A DNA stretch of 64,000 nt. Source: an uncultured Hyphomicrobiales bacterium. GTDB lineage: Bacteria > Pseudomonadota > Alphaproteobacteria > Rhizobiales > Ancalomicrobiaceae. Of the stretch, positions 17,578-26,711 are shown one piece after another; positions within the stretch are counted from its first letter, which is position 1, and each line of letters starts with the position of its first letter. Below the pieces are notes generated by a model. That model searched no databases, had not been told where the DNA came from, and was given only the letters and a program-made list of their open reading frames with translations. Made by a program: the position numbers and the translations under genes. The DNA is taken from assembly GCA_903930435.1 (NCBI GenBank), contig CAIYYN010000020.1:1-64000 (forward strand). Reading direction: 5' to 3'.

Positions 17578-19923
17578 TCAGAAATTGATCTTCGCGCTGG
17601 CCATATATGTCCGCCCCGGAAACGGGTGGTACAGGAAGTATTGTTCGTTGAAGAGATTGTCGATGCCGACCTGGACCTTGGCGTAGTTGGTCACATTATA
17701 GTTGGCATGCAGATCAACAACGGTGAAGCTGTTGAATGAGCCCATGACATTGCTGACCGTGTCCGTATTATCCAGGGTGGAATATTGCTTTCCACTGTAA
17801 CGGAGCGCCGCCGTGAAGGCCCACTTGTCGTCAGGCCGATAGGTTGCCGCCAGCGTCGAACGCCAGTCCGGAACATAGGGCACATGCTTGCCGACAACCG
17901 TCGTTGCCGCCGCCCAGTTCGGATCTGAAATGATGCGGCTGTCGACATAGGTCACGCTGCCCGACAGTTGCAGTCCCCGGATCAGAACATTGTTTTCTTC
18001 GCCATAGACTTCGACGCCGGTATTGCGCACGTGGTTCACGTTATTGATGACCGTGTAGGTGGTCGTCGTGTTCGGCGGGATATAGCTCGTCTGCGACACG
18101 ATCGCGTTGTAGGTGTCTTCGTTGAAGATCGAGACCCGCGCCAGACCATCCTGGAAGTGACGAACAAGGGTCAGGTCACTGTCAAGTGCCCGCTCCGGCG
18201 TCAGATTTGCGTTGGGCGTCGAGATATTCGAGCCAGATGTGACCGTCTGATACAATTCGCTAACCGTCGGGAAGCGATTGGCGACGCCGAATGACGCCGA
18301 GACAGTCCAATCCTGATTGGGATCCCACGTCAGATTGGCCTTCGGAGAAAACCGGGTTGCATTGGCAGTTGCCTGGTTTACGCCTTGAGAACCCGTGATC
18401 ACACCTGTTGACGCGTTGCTGGTCGTTGCCAGCGTGTAGCCATTGAGTGCTTCCCAGCTTTCAAATCGGCCACCGAGCGTCAGCTTGTAGGTCGGCAGGA
18501 ATTTCCACGCGTCCTGCAGGAACAGGGCACCGGTCTGGGTTGTTCCCTTGCTCGTCGAATAAAGGACACCTGTCCCCGTATCCGAACCGCTGTTCCAGGT
18601 CGCAGTCTGATAGACGGGATTGGACAGATTTTCCTGGTCACCATGAACGCCGAACGTGACTTCATGCTGGCCATTCGGGCCAAACGGACGCCAGATCGCC
18701 TTGGCATCCCCGTCCTGCCAGTTGGTGCCGTCAAGCCGTGTGATCTTGCCGAAGGTGGAGAAGGTCGCGGTATTGTTCTGCTGCACCGCGAATGGGCTGC
18801 GCTGGATATCATCCAGGAAATCATACCGCGAATAGGAAACGTCCCAGTCCCAGTCGCCCTTGGTATCCGTCTTCAGCGAAAGCGAATTGGCCAGATGCTG
18901 TTCGTTGATCGAATAGTAATTGCTGCCGAAGCCGTTGACATTCCCGAAGGTCGGTTGACCCGTTGTCGTATTGGTCAGGTAGCTCTGGACGTTGGAATGA
19001 CCATTGTTCTCCCAGAAGCCGAGCGTGTAGGTCGCCGTCAGCCAGTCGGTCAGATCAAGCGAGAGCTTCAGCTTGATATTTGACATGTCGGTGTGCAGCA
19101 TTCCGCCCGCGCCAACGACGTCGGCAACAGCGCCCGTCTTGTTCAACGCGCTGTAGGTGCCCGACGTCCCGGCAGGCGCGCTGCCGTTGGTGACATAACT
19201 CAGCGGCTGGCTGTAACTGTCCTGGAAATTCCCGGTCAGGAACCAGCGGAACGCTTCAATCCGATCGCCGATCGCGAAATTCGACTGGCTTGTCGGCAGG
19301 ACCTTGTTGGTGCCGTATTGCTTGAACGTCTGAAAGGCCTCAGTTTGGTTGAAATCCCATGAGAACTTGTCCGGCATCCGGGTCGTGTACTGCAGGACGC
19401 CACCCATTGAGTTGCCCGGATAGGCTGCCGCATAGGGACCATAGAGAAAATCGACGCGCTGGATCTCCTCCGGCGCAATCATGCCCCAGCGCGGTGCGCC
19501 GATTGTATTGTTGTTTGCGATCAAGGCCGAAAGCAGGATGTCGTCGGCATAAACCAGGCTGCGTGCAGAGGAATTGACACCCCAGTTTCGCGTCTCGAGC
19601 ACGGGTTGGGTATCGCCCTCGTTGCGCTTGCGAACGAACAGGCTCGGGAAATATTTTACCGCGTCTTCGGAGTCGACGATATTGACGGTATCTTCGAGCT
19701 TTTTCTCCGTCGCGCTCGCCGTTGTATTGGGCAGATCCTGCCGTGCGGCGATTGGCGGCGTAGTGGCCTCCTTGTCACTTTTGCCTTGTGCGGGCTTGTC
19801 CGCGATTACCTCGATCGTTGGCAACTGCTCGGCGGATTGAGCCCGGGCGGCAACTGAAATGCTTGAGAACACGACTATAAGTGCGAGCGAGCTGACGCTG
19901 CGCATCAGGACAGAACTGGACAT
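17578..19923 (-). CDS. TonB-dependent outer-membrane receptor (candidate copper/metal receptor)
   Basis: About 781 residues. Signal peptide MSSSVLMRSVSSLALIVVFS with cleavage near ARAQ. A plug domain follows (VKYFPSLFVRKRNEGDTQPV, then GPYAAAYPGNSMGGVLQYTT), then a 22-strand-type barrel ending in aromatic Phe (RTYMASAKINF). It imports a scarce ligand across the outer membrane. I start at ATG 19923, seven bases after GGGGG; ATG 19947 is also in frame. Context argues for copper: a DUF2946 gene lies just upstream on the same strand, and YcnI and CopC-CopD are divergent. However, I see no diagnostic metal motif in the barrel, so a siderophore or other metal chelate remains possible. It has its own exbB-exbD-tonB downstream. 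Confidence 0.9.
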   Translation of the reverse strand: MSSSVLMRSVSSLALIVVFSSISVAARAQSAEQLPTIEVIADKPAQGKSDKEATTPPIAARQDLPNTTASATEKKLEDTVNIVDSEDAVKYFPSLFVRKRNEGDTQPVLETRNWGVNSSARSLVYADDILLSALIANNNTIGAPRWGMIAPEEIQRVDFLYGPYAAAYPGNSMGGVLQYTTRMPDKFSWDFNQTEAFQTFKQYGTNKVLPTSQSNFAIGDRIEAFRWFLTGNFQDSYSQPLSYVTNGSAPAGTSGTYSALNKTGAVADVVGAGGMLHTDMSNIKLKLSLDLTDWLTATYTLGFWENNGHSNVQSYLTNTTTGQPTFGNVNGFGSNYYSINEQHLANSLSLKTDTKGDWDWDVSYSRYDFLDDIQRSPFAVQQNNTATFSTFGKITRLDGTNWQDGDAKAIWRPFGPNGQHEVTFGVHGDQENLSNPVYQTATWNSGSDTGTGVLYSTSKGTTQTGALFLQDAWKFLPTYKLTLGGRFESWEALNGYTLATTSNASTGVITGSQGVNQATANATRFSPKANLTWDPNQDWTVSASFGVANRFPTVSELYQTVTSGSNISTPNANLTPERALDSDLTLVRHFQDGLARVSIFNEDTYNAIVSQTSYIPPNTTTTYTVINNVNHVRNTGVEVYGEENNVLIRGLQLSGSVTYVDSRIISDPNWAAATTVVGKHVPYVPDWRSTLAATYRPDDKWAFTAALRYSGKQYSTLDNTDTVSNVMGSFNSFTVVDLHANYNVTNYAKVQVGIDNLFNEQYFLYHPFPGRTYMASAKINF

Positions 19924-19944
19924 GGATAAACCCCCAACGACGGT

Positions 19945-19958
19945 CATGACGTGTCATG
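19945..19958. promoter_or_regulatory. 14-bp inverted repeat before the TonB receptor start
   Basis: CATGAC-GT-GTCATG, six-base arms around a two-base centre, 22 bp upstream of the preferred receptor start and just after the DUF2946 gene. It may be an operator or a small mRNA hairpin near the ribosome site. Short palindromes occur by chance, so confidence is low. Confidence 0.25.
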
Positions 19959-20000
19959 CCGCGACTTCATGTTCGGCGATTGCCGAGGCTCAGGAAGGTG

Positions 20001-20381
20001 TCAGGAGATTTTCGGAGGAGCACGAGCTCTGGCGTGCTCGGTGACGTCAGACGACGCCAAGCGGCTGGTCCACGAAGACCAGTCAGTGGGGCGGGTAATC
20101 GCTTCAAACCGTGCCACGATCGCCGGTACGATCAACGGCAGCGCCCCAGCATGAGCAACGGTGCAGAAGCCGCAGCACTCATCATGGGAAAGAGGTAGTC
20201 CCGGAGCCTGATCGGTCGCAGTACCAGTCTGATCGTGCTGACAGATGATCAGGCTTGCAGCCGGGTCCGCTGATGCTGCCATCGCATAGGAAGACGCAAC
20301 CGGCGCATAAACCTGCACCAGCAACGCAAACACGATTGGAACGATGGCAAACAGACGCCGAATGGACACGATAATCCTCAC
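20001..20381 (-). CDS. DUF2946 family small cysteine/histidine protein
   Basis: 126 residues. The N-terminal hydrophobic helix (LFAIVPIVFALLVQVYAPVA) is a signal peptide or anchor. The rest carries LIICQHDQTG and SHDECCGFCTVAH, the Cys/His pattern of DUF2946, a family often found beside copper receptors and copper-handling genes. Start GTG 20381 follows a strong GAGGAGAA. It is 77 bp upstream of the receptor gene on the same strand and probably begins that operon. Metal binding is plausible from the residues but unproven. Confidence 0.75.
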   Translation of the reverse strand: MRIIVSIRRLFAIVPIVFALLVQVYAPVASSYAMAASADPAASLIICQHDQTGTATDQAPGLPLSHDECCGFCTVAHAGALPLIVPAIVARFEAITRPTDWSSWTSRLASSDVTEHARARAPPKIS

Positions 20382-20620
20382 TTCTCCTCGACATATAGAG
20401 CGAGCCGGGTGAAAGAGTCGATAGAACGGGCAGGTCCTGATGTGGAGTTAAGTTGAGCAAAAAACGGTAGTCACAAAATTATCACATCAAAATCCGAATG
20501 GCGCGGAGCGAAATGTTATGGCATAGCGCGCTCGGCTGTGTGGCTGGTCTGAAGCTTCAGCCCTGCATCTCCCGACCGGTGTTTGGCGATGCATTTGCCC
20601 GTAAACGATGGAGATCCGCC

Positions 20621-21151
20621 GTGTTCAAGCCGTTTGGTTCCCGACTGTCCGCCACCCTGATTGCGTGTCTGCTGGGGACGGCAACCGCGTCTGCTCATGC
20701 CACGCTCGAAGTTCAGCAGGCTCCCGTCAACTCCGGTTACAAGGCCGTGATGCGGGTTCCCCATGGCTGCAATGGCAGTGCCACGCTGAAGGTCCGCATC
20801 CAGATCCCCGAAGGCTATATCGGGGTGAAACCAATGCCAAAGGCGGGCTGGACGCTCGAAACAGTGCGCGGCAAATACGCCAAGGAATATCAAAGCTACC
20901 ACGCGAAGATTTCCGAGGGTGTCAAGGAAGTGATCTGGACTGGCAAGCTGCTCGACGAGAACTATGACGAATTTGTTGTCAGCGGCCAGTTGGCAGGCGA
21001 CCTTCAGCCCGGGACGGTGATGTACTTCCCGACCGTTCAGGAATGCGAAGTCGGCGTGCATCGCTGGATCGAGATCCCGGAAGCGGGCAAAAGCGCGCAC
21101 GACTACAAGGAGCCGGCCCCTGCTCTGAAGCTGCTGCCACCGGCCAATTGA
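20621..21151 (+). CDS. YcnI family (DUF1775) periplasmic copper-associated protein
   Basis: About 176 residues. Start GTG 20621 (GGAG eight bases before) gives the signal peptide MFKPFGSRLSATLIACLLGT ending at ASA, so the mature protein begins with His (HATLEVQ). In YcnI that N-terminal His, with a nearby Glu and a Trp, binds copper(II). VPHGCNGSATLKVRIQIPEG and WTLETVRGKY match the family. An in-frame extension to TTG 20498 would bury the signal peptide and is unlikely. It lies two bases before the CopC-CopD gene, the same pairing as ycnI-ycnJ. Confidence 0.87.
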   Translation: MFKPFGSRLSATLIACLLGTATASAHATLEVQQAPVNSGYKAVMRVPHGCNGSATLKVRIQIPEGYIGVKPMPKAGWTLETVRGKYAKEYQSYHAKISEGVKEVIWTGKLLDENYDEFVVSGQLAGDLQPGTVMYFPTVQECEVGVHRWIEIPEAGKSAHDYKEPAPALKLLPPAN

Positions 21152-21152
21152 C

Positions 21153-22784
21153 ATGCGTGTTCAGCGGCTGGACGTCTTGCAATGGATGACGTGCAGGCTC
21201 GTTCTGCTGCCGATCATGCTGTTGGCTTCCATTGCGTGGGCAGATGCCGCGTTTGCCCATGCCTCGCTGTTGCAGACCAGTCCGACTGACGGCACCGTTC
21301 TTGCCAATTCGCCTGAGACCCTGACGCTGCGCTTCAATGAACCGGTGTCGCCAACCGTGTTCAAGGTCATCGATCCCTCGGGGGCTGAGATCATCCCCAC
21401 GTCTGTCGAAGCCCTGAACGAGACGGTTACTGTCAAACTCGGCAATCGTCTGCCTGACGGGACCAGCCTCCTCAGCTATCGTATTATTTCCGCCGATGGT
21501 CATCCAGTCGGCGGTACGATCAGCTTTTCAATTGGTCATCCAACACACAATGCAGTTGCGCTGACAACGACGGATCAGTCGGTTGCCAGGGCAATCTGGG
21601 TCACGCGTATCCTGATTTATCTCGGTCTCTTTGTTGGCGTTGGTGGTCCGTTTTTCCGGCATTGGATAGCGGCACCCGCTTCGAAGCAGGACAGCAGCGC
21701 CTCGGTCATCGGGGGCGCGATGATGGTTTGCGCGCTCTTTGCTTCCGCGCTGGCGTTGGGACTGCAAGGCCTCGATGCGTTGGGGTTGCCGCTGACACAC
21801 ATTGGTGATCGATCCGTCTGGTCGGCAGGATTGGCGACGACCTATGCAACCAGCCTCGGATTCAGCGCGATCGCAATTGTGCTTGCCCTCTATTCGGGTC
21901 GCCCCCTCCCGCGCGTTGCTTCGAAGCCCATATCGATGCTCGCGCTTCTGATGGTGGGTATGTCACTTGCCTCAAGCGGTCACGTTAGCACCATCGAACC
22001 CACATGGGTCTCGCGCAGTGCCGTGTTCCTGCACACTACTGCCGTGGCCTTCTGGGGCGGGGCGTTGCTGCCAATGCTTTTTTCGGTCGCGAGCAGGGAA
22101 CCGCAGGTAATTGTTACCCTCAGGCGCTTTTCCTTTTGGGCAATTCCGTCGGTTATCATCCTGTTCATTGCCGGTACCGGAATGGCCAAAGCGCAATTGG
22201 AAAACGTCAGTTCCCTCTGGCTGACAGACTACGGCACCGTCTTGCTGGCGAAACTGGTGGTCGTCGGACTTCTGCTCGGTCTGGCCGGGATCAACTATGT
22301 CTGGTTGACGCCCGCCGTTTTGGCTGGAAAGTCCATTGCATCCAAGCGATTACGCTGGACGATTTCCGGTGAAATTGTGCTGATTGTCGCTATTCTCGGC
22401 CTTGTCGCGCTTTGGCGGTTTACCCCTCCACCGCGCGCGCTTCTTGCCGCTGCTGCCCAGCCTGCGCACATCCATATTCACCAGCAGCGCGCCATGGTAG
22501 ACCTGACAATGGCCCCTGCTTCAACTGGTCCCGTGACTATTACCATGCAATTCCTGTCGGGAGACTTCGGTCCCTTGGTGCCGAAGGAAGTCACGATTGA
22601 ACTGTCGAAGCCCGAAAGCGGGATCGAGGCAATCGAACGTAAGGCGACACTTGGCGCAGGGGATATCTGGAACGCAGGACCGATGATCGTTCCGTTAGCT
22701 GGCAAATGGCATGTCCGGGTCGATGCACTGATCAGCGATTTCGACAAGGTCATTCTGGAAGACGAACTCGATATCCCACGTTAG
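21153..22784 (+). CDS. CopC-CopD fusion copper transport/resistance protein (YcnJ-like)
   Basis: 543 residues. After a signal sequence the mature protein starts HASLLQTSPTDGTVL, a CopC domain (to about residue 125) with the N-terminal copper His and ISADGHPVGG at its end. Then comes a CopD membrane domain of about eight helices (residues 150-430, for example IWVTRILIYLGLFVGVGGPF). A C-terminal soluble domain (about 440-543) resembles the extra domain of YcnJ-type proteins. It moves or buffers copper at the inner membrane. It is coupled to YcnI, divergent from DUF2946 and the TonB receptor. Confidence 0.9.
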   Translation: MRVQRLDVLQWMTCRLVLLPIMLLASIAWADAAFAHASLLQTSPTDGTVLANSPETLTLRFNEPVSPTVFKVIDPSGAEIIPTSVEALNETVTVKLGNRLPDGTSLLSYRIISADGHPVGGTISFSIGHPTHNAVALTTTDQSVARAIWVTRILIYLGLFVGVGGPFFRHWIAAPASKQDSSASVIGGAMMVCALFASALALGLQGLDALGLPLTHIGDRSVWSAGLATTYATSLGFSAIAIVLALYSGRPLPRVASKPISMLALLMVGMSLASSGHVSTIEPTWVSRSAVFLHTTAVAFWGGALLPMLFSVASREPQVIVTLRRFSFWAIPSVIILFIAGTGMAKAQLENVSSLWLTDYGTVLLAKLVVVGLLLGLAGINYVWLTPAVLAGKSIASKRLRWTISGEIVLIVAILGLVALWRFTPPPRALLAAAAQPAHIHIHQQRAMVDLTMAPASTGPVTITMQFLSGDFGPLVPKEVTIELSKPESGIEAIERKATLGAGDIWNAGPMIVPLAGKWHVRVDALISDFDKVILEDELDIPR

Positions 22785-22922
22785 GGCTCATTAACGAACA
22801 GGACTGGAGCGCGGCGCGAGTCGAAATGTGGCGCAAATCGCGCTGGGAATCCGATCCGTCGACCAGCCGACATGGTCCAGCAGCTAAGGGCAAGCCCAAG
22901 GCAACCAAAACAGTAGGCCTCC

Positions 22923-23627
22923 TCAATCCTGGATCAATTCTGCATGTTGCTGCAACAGGTTATCCGCGATTGCAAGGACTTCCTGGAGATGATGGCCCAT
23001 AGCAGCGACGGCGGAGGTGACATCACGGGCCAGGATGGCGTCGAGAATGGCCTGATGCTGGCCGATCAGGACGCTGACGGGCGTCGCCGAGGGCAAGGAC
23101 AGGATGCGAACCCGGTCAAACTGGACCTTTTCGCGCTCGATGATTGCCCACACACCGTCAAGACCGACGCCTTCAGCAATCGCGCGATGAAAGAGATCAT
23201 CCTGAACAATGAAATTTTCGGGATCCTGCGCGGTCTTGATCTGAGCGCGTATCGCCAGTTGGCACCGCTCCACGGCTGATTCGGGCAAGCCATCGCGTGC
23301 TGCCTGACGGACGACCGCCTGCTCAAGTGCTTCGCGTACAAAACGGGCCTGCCGCATGGCGGCGAGCGAGATCTTGGAAACGAAGCTGCCCCGTTGCGGC
23401 AAGACCTGGATCAGGCCATCGTCAACAAGCCTGATCAGGGCTTCACGGACCGGCATGCGGCTCGTGCCAAATCGCTCGGCCAGTTCGTTCTCCGACAAGC
23501 GCTCGCCCGGACGCAGACGCAAATGGGCGATCTCGCGGCGGAGCACTGCATAAATCGCGCCCGAACCGCGCAACTCCGGCGAGGCAATAGAGGTCGGGCC
23601 TGTCACAGGAAGCCGATGGATATCCAT
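22923..23627 (-). CDS. GntR-family (FadR subfamily) transcriptional regulator
   Basis: 234 residues from ATG 23627 (MDIHRLPVTG). The winged helix has LRPGERLSENELAERFGTSR then MPVREALIRLVDDGLIQVLP. An FCD effector domain follows (RFVREALEQAVVRQAA, FHRAIAEG, HQAILDAI) with the His/Asp pattern that binds a metal and acid ligand. The open frame extends to 24002, but that part is the shadow of the transporter gene. It overlaps the end of the TRAP permease gene by 25 bp and belongs to the same leftward operon. Likely target: the 20-bp palindrome at 26545-26564. Probable effector: a hexuronate or aldonate. Confidence 0.9.
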   Translation of the reverse strand: MDIHRLPVTGPTSIASPELRGSGAIYAVLRREIAHLRLRPGERLSENELAERFGTSRMPVREALIRLVDDGLIQVLPQRGSFVSKISLAAMRQARFVREALEQAVVRQAARDGLPESAVERCQLAIRAQIKTAQDPENFIVQDDLFHRAIAEGVGLDGVWAIIEREKVQFDRVRILSLPSATPVSVLIGQHQAILDAILARDVTSAVAAMGHHLQEVLAIADNLLQQHAELIQD

Positions 23628-25456
23628 GGGATCAGCGTTATCAGCAAGAGAGCGACAAACAAAGCACCGAGATGCGGCCAGACAGACCGGATCGCCACAT
23701 CGGGCGACACGCGGCCAATGGCACAGGCCAGGTAAAAGCCCACGCCGAACGGTGGCATGAACAGGCCAAAGCCCATCGCAAAGACGGCCACCATGGCATA
23801 ATGGATCGGATTGACACCGATCTGGGCGGCAATGGGAAACATCAGCGGCCCGAACAGAACGATGGCCGGCACGCCTTCGAGCACGCTGCCAAGCACGATG
23901 AACGCAATCGCCGAGATCAGCAGAAAGCCGATCTTGCCGCCCGGCACCAGCGTCATGAGGCTGACAAGTTGGGTCGAGAAGCCCGACTGGGTCAACGACC
24001 ACGCCATCGCCGTCGCTGCACCCACGACGAAGAGAACAGCACCCGACAACGACGCAGTTTCAACCAGAATCGGGTAAATTCGCCGCCAATTAAAGCGACG
24101 GTAAATGAGAAGTCCGACCAGCACCGTATAGACGATGCCGATCGTCGACACCTCGGTGGCCGTGGCAACCCCCTCCACGACAGCCGAACGGATCACGACC
24201 GGCAATCCCAGCCCCGGCAACGCGATGATGAAGAGCTTCAGGCGCGTCCAGCCTGTTGCCCGCGCGCCTTCCGGTGGTTGCTCATGCCGGGTCTGCCAGA
24301 AAACGACCGTCGCCAGTGCAATCATGCCGACAACCGCCGGCAGGAGACCCCCGGTAAAGAGCGATGCGATGGAAACGCCCGTGACGGACCCAACGGTGAT
24401 GAGCACGATGGATGGAGGGATTGTTTCAGACATGACGGCAGACGCAGACAGGAGCGACGTCAGCGTTCCTGGCCTGGTGCCGCGTTTCAACATTTCGGGA
24501 AACAGCGTCGGCGCAATGGCGGCCATGTCAGCCGCCTTTGCCCCCGAGATCCCGGAGACCAGATACATGGCACCCAGCAGCACATATTGCAGGCCGCCGC
24601 GTCGGTGGCCGATCAATGACACGAGGAACGCGATCATGACCTGGGCAAGCCCCGCCATTTCGATCAGCGCGCCGAGCAACACGAACATCGGCACAGCGAG
24701 CAGGATGATGTGCGAGACGCCCTCGGTCACCCGATTGGGGATCACGGAGATCGGGATCGAAGTAGCAAAGGCGATGTAACACACGGTTCCAAGCAAAAAC
24801 GCAAATGCGATCGGCATGCCGATCATCATCGCGACCGCGATGAACAGGACGAAGAAAATCAGGAGATTGGTGTTCCCCATCTCGTCGAAGGCATCGGCAA
24901 AATGATTGAGGCCAAAGGCCAGCGCACCAACCAGCACCAGTGCGCTGACGATCTGCTTCCAGCTTGCAAAGCGCGCCAGATTTTGCAATGCGGTCAGCAG
25001 CATCAGGATGACGCCGGTCAGGACAGCCCCGCCGCGCCAGCCCTCGTTGATCTCAAGCACCGGGGTCAGCCCGATGGACAGTTCCTCGAAGTGGGCATAG
25101 GCAGGCAGCACGAGCGCCGCCAGAACCGCTGCCGTCAGCATCATGGCGAGCGCGTCCAGCCATGAGCGGATTTCGGGCGTGAGATCACGTACGAAGGCGG
25201 TCAGCCGCATATGTTCGCCGCGCCGCAGCGCAACCGACGCCCCGAGAACTGCCAGCCAGAGAAACAGCAGCGATGCCAGTTCGTCCGCCCAGGCGAAAGG
25301 CTGGTTGAAAACGTAACGGGCGATGGTACTGGCACCGAGCAGAACCGCCTCGACGAGCACAAGTGCAGCGGCAAGTGCTTCCGTCAGCACCGTGAAAGCG
25401 CGATCAAGTCGCCCCGGCCATCCGGTCATGCGGGGTCTGTTGGCCGAGGCATCCAT
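23603..25456 (-). CDS. TRAP transporter fused permease DctQM
   Basis: 617 residues, the two membrane subunits of a TRAP importer joined. The first 160 residues are DctQ-like (four helices, with FNQPFAWADELASLLFLWLAV). From about 175 it is DctM-like, with FALLFIAV-type and GVSHIILLAVPMFVLLGALI segments and ISGAKAADMAAIAPTL, the DctM family hallmark. It imports an organic acid driven by the sodium or proton gradient. The partner binding protein is the gene just upstream. Substrate inferred from neighbours (uxuA): a hexuronate or related sugar acid. Confidence 0.92.
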   Translation of the reverse strand: MDASANRPRMTGWPGRLDRAFTVLTEALAAALVLVEAVLLGASTIARYVFNQPFAWADELASLLFLWLAVLGASVALRRGEHMRLTAFVRDLTPEIRSWLDALAMMLTAAVLAALVLPAYAHFEELSIGLTPVLEINEGWRGGAVLTGVILMLLTALQNLARFASWKQIVSALVLVGALAFGLNHFADAFDEMGNTNLLIFFVLFIAVAMMIGMPIAFAFLLGTVCYIAFATSIPISVIPNRVTEGVSHIILLAVPMFVLLGALIEMAGLAQVMIAFLVSLIGHRRGGLQYVLLGAMYLVSGISGAKAADMAAIAPTLFPEMLKRGTRPGTLTSLLSASAVMSETIPPSIVLITVGSVTGVSIASLFTGGLLPAVVGMIALATVVFWQTRHEQPPEGARATGWTRLKLFIIALPGLGLPVVIRSAVVEGVATATEVSTIGIVYTVLVGLLIYRRFNWRRIYPILVETASLSGAVLFVVGAATAMAWSLTQSGFSTQLVSLMTLVPGGKIGFLLISAIAFIVLGSVLEGVPAIVLFGPLMFPIAAQIGVNPIHYAMVAVFAMGFGLFMPPFGVGFYLACAIGRVSPDVAIRSVWPHLGALFVALLLITLIPWISIGFL

Positions 25457-25516
25457 GGTTCAAACCCGTCTGATCATGAGTCCCATGCGGCATGGGGACC
25501 GCGCCGGACTGTGCCG

Positions 25517-26524
25517 TCAGAGCGCGCCGGTGTAGCTTTCCAGCTGCGCCCAGGCCTCGGCTCCGAACTTTTCCTTCCATTCGGCATAGTAGCCGCCAGA
25601 CTTCAGCACCGCGCGATAGGCCTGCTTGTCCGCCTCCACGAAGGTAATGCCAGCTTTGGTCAAGGTCTCGACAAGGCCAGCATTGAGACGCTGGATATCG
25701 GCCCGTTCCTTCTCGGCGGCATCGGACAGATGCTTCGTGATCGCGGCCTTCAGATCATCCGGCAAGCCGGTCCAGCGATGCAGGTTCGTGTAGATATGGT
25801 GGCCGTCCCAGATGTGGCCGGTCAGCGTGATGGTCTTCTGCACCTCATAGAGCTTGGCGCTTGAGATCAGCGCCAGCGGATTTTCCTGGCCATCGACGAC
25901 ATGCGTCTGCAAGGCGGCATAGAGTTCACCGAAATTGATCGGCGTCGGGGCCGCGCCGAGTGCCTTGAACATGGACACCCAAAGCGGACTGCCGGGCACA
26001 CGGATCTTGAAGCCCTTGAGATCCTCCGGCTTGGGCACAGCCTTGCCGCCGGACGTGATATGCCGATAGCCATTGTCGAGCATCTTCGGCATCACGTGCA
26101 GCCCGACCTTCTCGAACTGCGCGCGGACGTGATCACCGAGCGCCCCGTCCATGGCAGCCCAGACCTTGTCATAGGTCTCGAACGCGAAGGCGACGACATT
26201 GATGCCACCCACCGGCAACACCGTCTGGTTCACGCCTGAGGTCGACATCATGTCGAGCGCACCAGAACGGACCTGCGAGAACATGTCGGGTTCGCTGCCA
26301 AGCTGGCTCGATGGAAAGACCTGAAGATCAACCTGGCCGTTGGTTTCCTGGGCGAGCGCAGCGGCGGCTTCCTGGATGCGCGTCACGCCGGGATGGTCTG
26401 CCGGGAACGCCGTGCCATAGCGCAGCTTCACTTTCGCGCCTTGGGCGCGGACGATGGCAGGAGCGGCAAATGGCAGACCTGCTGCGAGCAATCCAAAACG
26501 GCGACGCGAAAGGCGCGGGATCAT
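25517..26524 (-). CDS. TRAP transporter substrate-binding protein DctP
   Basis: 335 residues from ATG 26524, after GGAGACAAGC. A twin-arginine-type signal (MIPRLSRRRFGLLAAGLPFA) ends near IVRAQ, so it may be exported folded. DctP family features are FPADHPGVTRIQEAAA, LQVFPSSQLGSEPDMFSQVR, KIRVPGSPLWVSMFKALGA (the Arg contacts the ligand carboxylate) and PTPINFGELYAALQT. The frame extends to 26605, but the extension spoils the signal peptide. First gene of the TRAP operon; the divergent neighbour is uxuA. Confidence 0.92.
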   Translation of the reverse strand: MIPRLSRRRFGLLAAGLPFAAPAIVRAQGAKVKLRYGTAFPADHPGVTRIQEAAAALAQETNGQVDLQVFPSSQLGSEPDMFSQVRSGALDMMSTSGVNQTVLPVGGINVVAFAFETYDKVWAAMDGALGDHVRAQFEKVGLHVMPKMLDNGYRHITSGGKAVPKPEDLKGFKIRVPGSPLWVSMFKALGAAPTPINFGELYAALQTHVVDGQENPLALISSAKLYEVQKTITLTGHIWDGHHIYTNLHRWTGLPDDLKAAITKHLSDAAEKERADIQRLNAGLVETLTKAGITFVEADKQAYRAVLKSGGYYAEWKEKFGAEAWAQLESYTGAL

Positions 26525-26544
26525 GCTTGTCTCCTCCCATGTAT

Positions 26545-26564
26545 CTTGTATACTAGTAAACAAG
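26545..26564. promoter_or_regulatory. 20-bp near-perfect palindrome between the TRAP operon and uxuA
   Basis: CTTGTATACTAGTAAACAAG matches its reverse complement at all but one base pair (positions 6 and 15). It resembles TTGTATAC-type operators of FadR-family hexuronate regulators. It lies 21 bp upstream of the DctP start and about 150 bp upstream of uxuA, so one bound regulator could control both directions. The likely binder is the GntR protein at 22923-23627. Confidence 0.6.
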
Positions 26565-26711
26565 CCATACAGAACCATTGGGTTTGGGGCAAGTGGGGCC
26601 AGCATGTTTTGGCCGCTTTGGGTGACGGCCCGGCATCAGGGCGCGGGCGTTTGAACATCTCTGCGTCCACCGAAAGCGCTCAAGCCGGACTGATCGGGAG
26701 CACAGACATCC

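Noticed and set aside
23628-24002. N-terminal extension of the GntR gene
   Set aside because: The added 125 residues are an out-of-frame reading of the TRAP permease gene; ATG 23627 gives a normal regulator.
23672-24619. 315-residue open frame opposite the TRAP permease
   Set aside because: Antisense shadow; very polar His/Arg/Asp-rich sequence without any fold signature.
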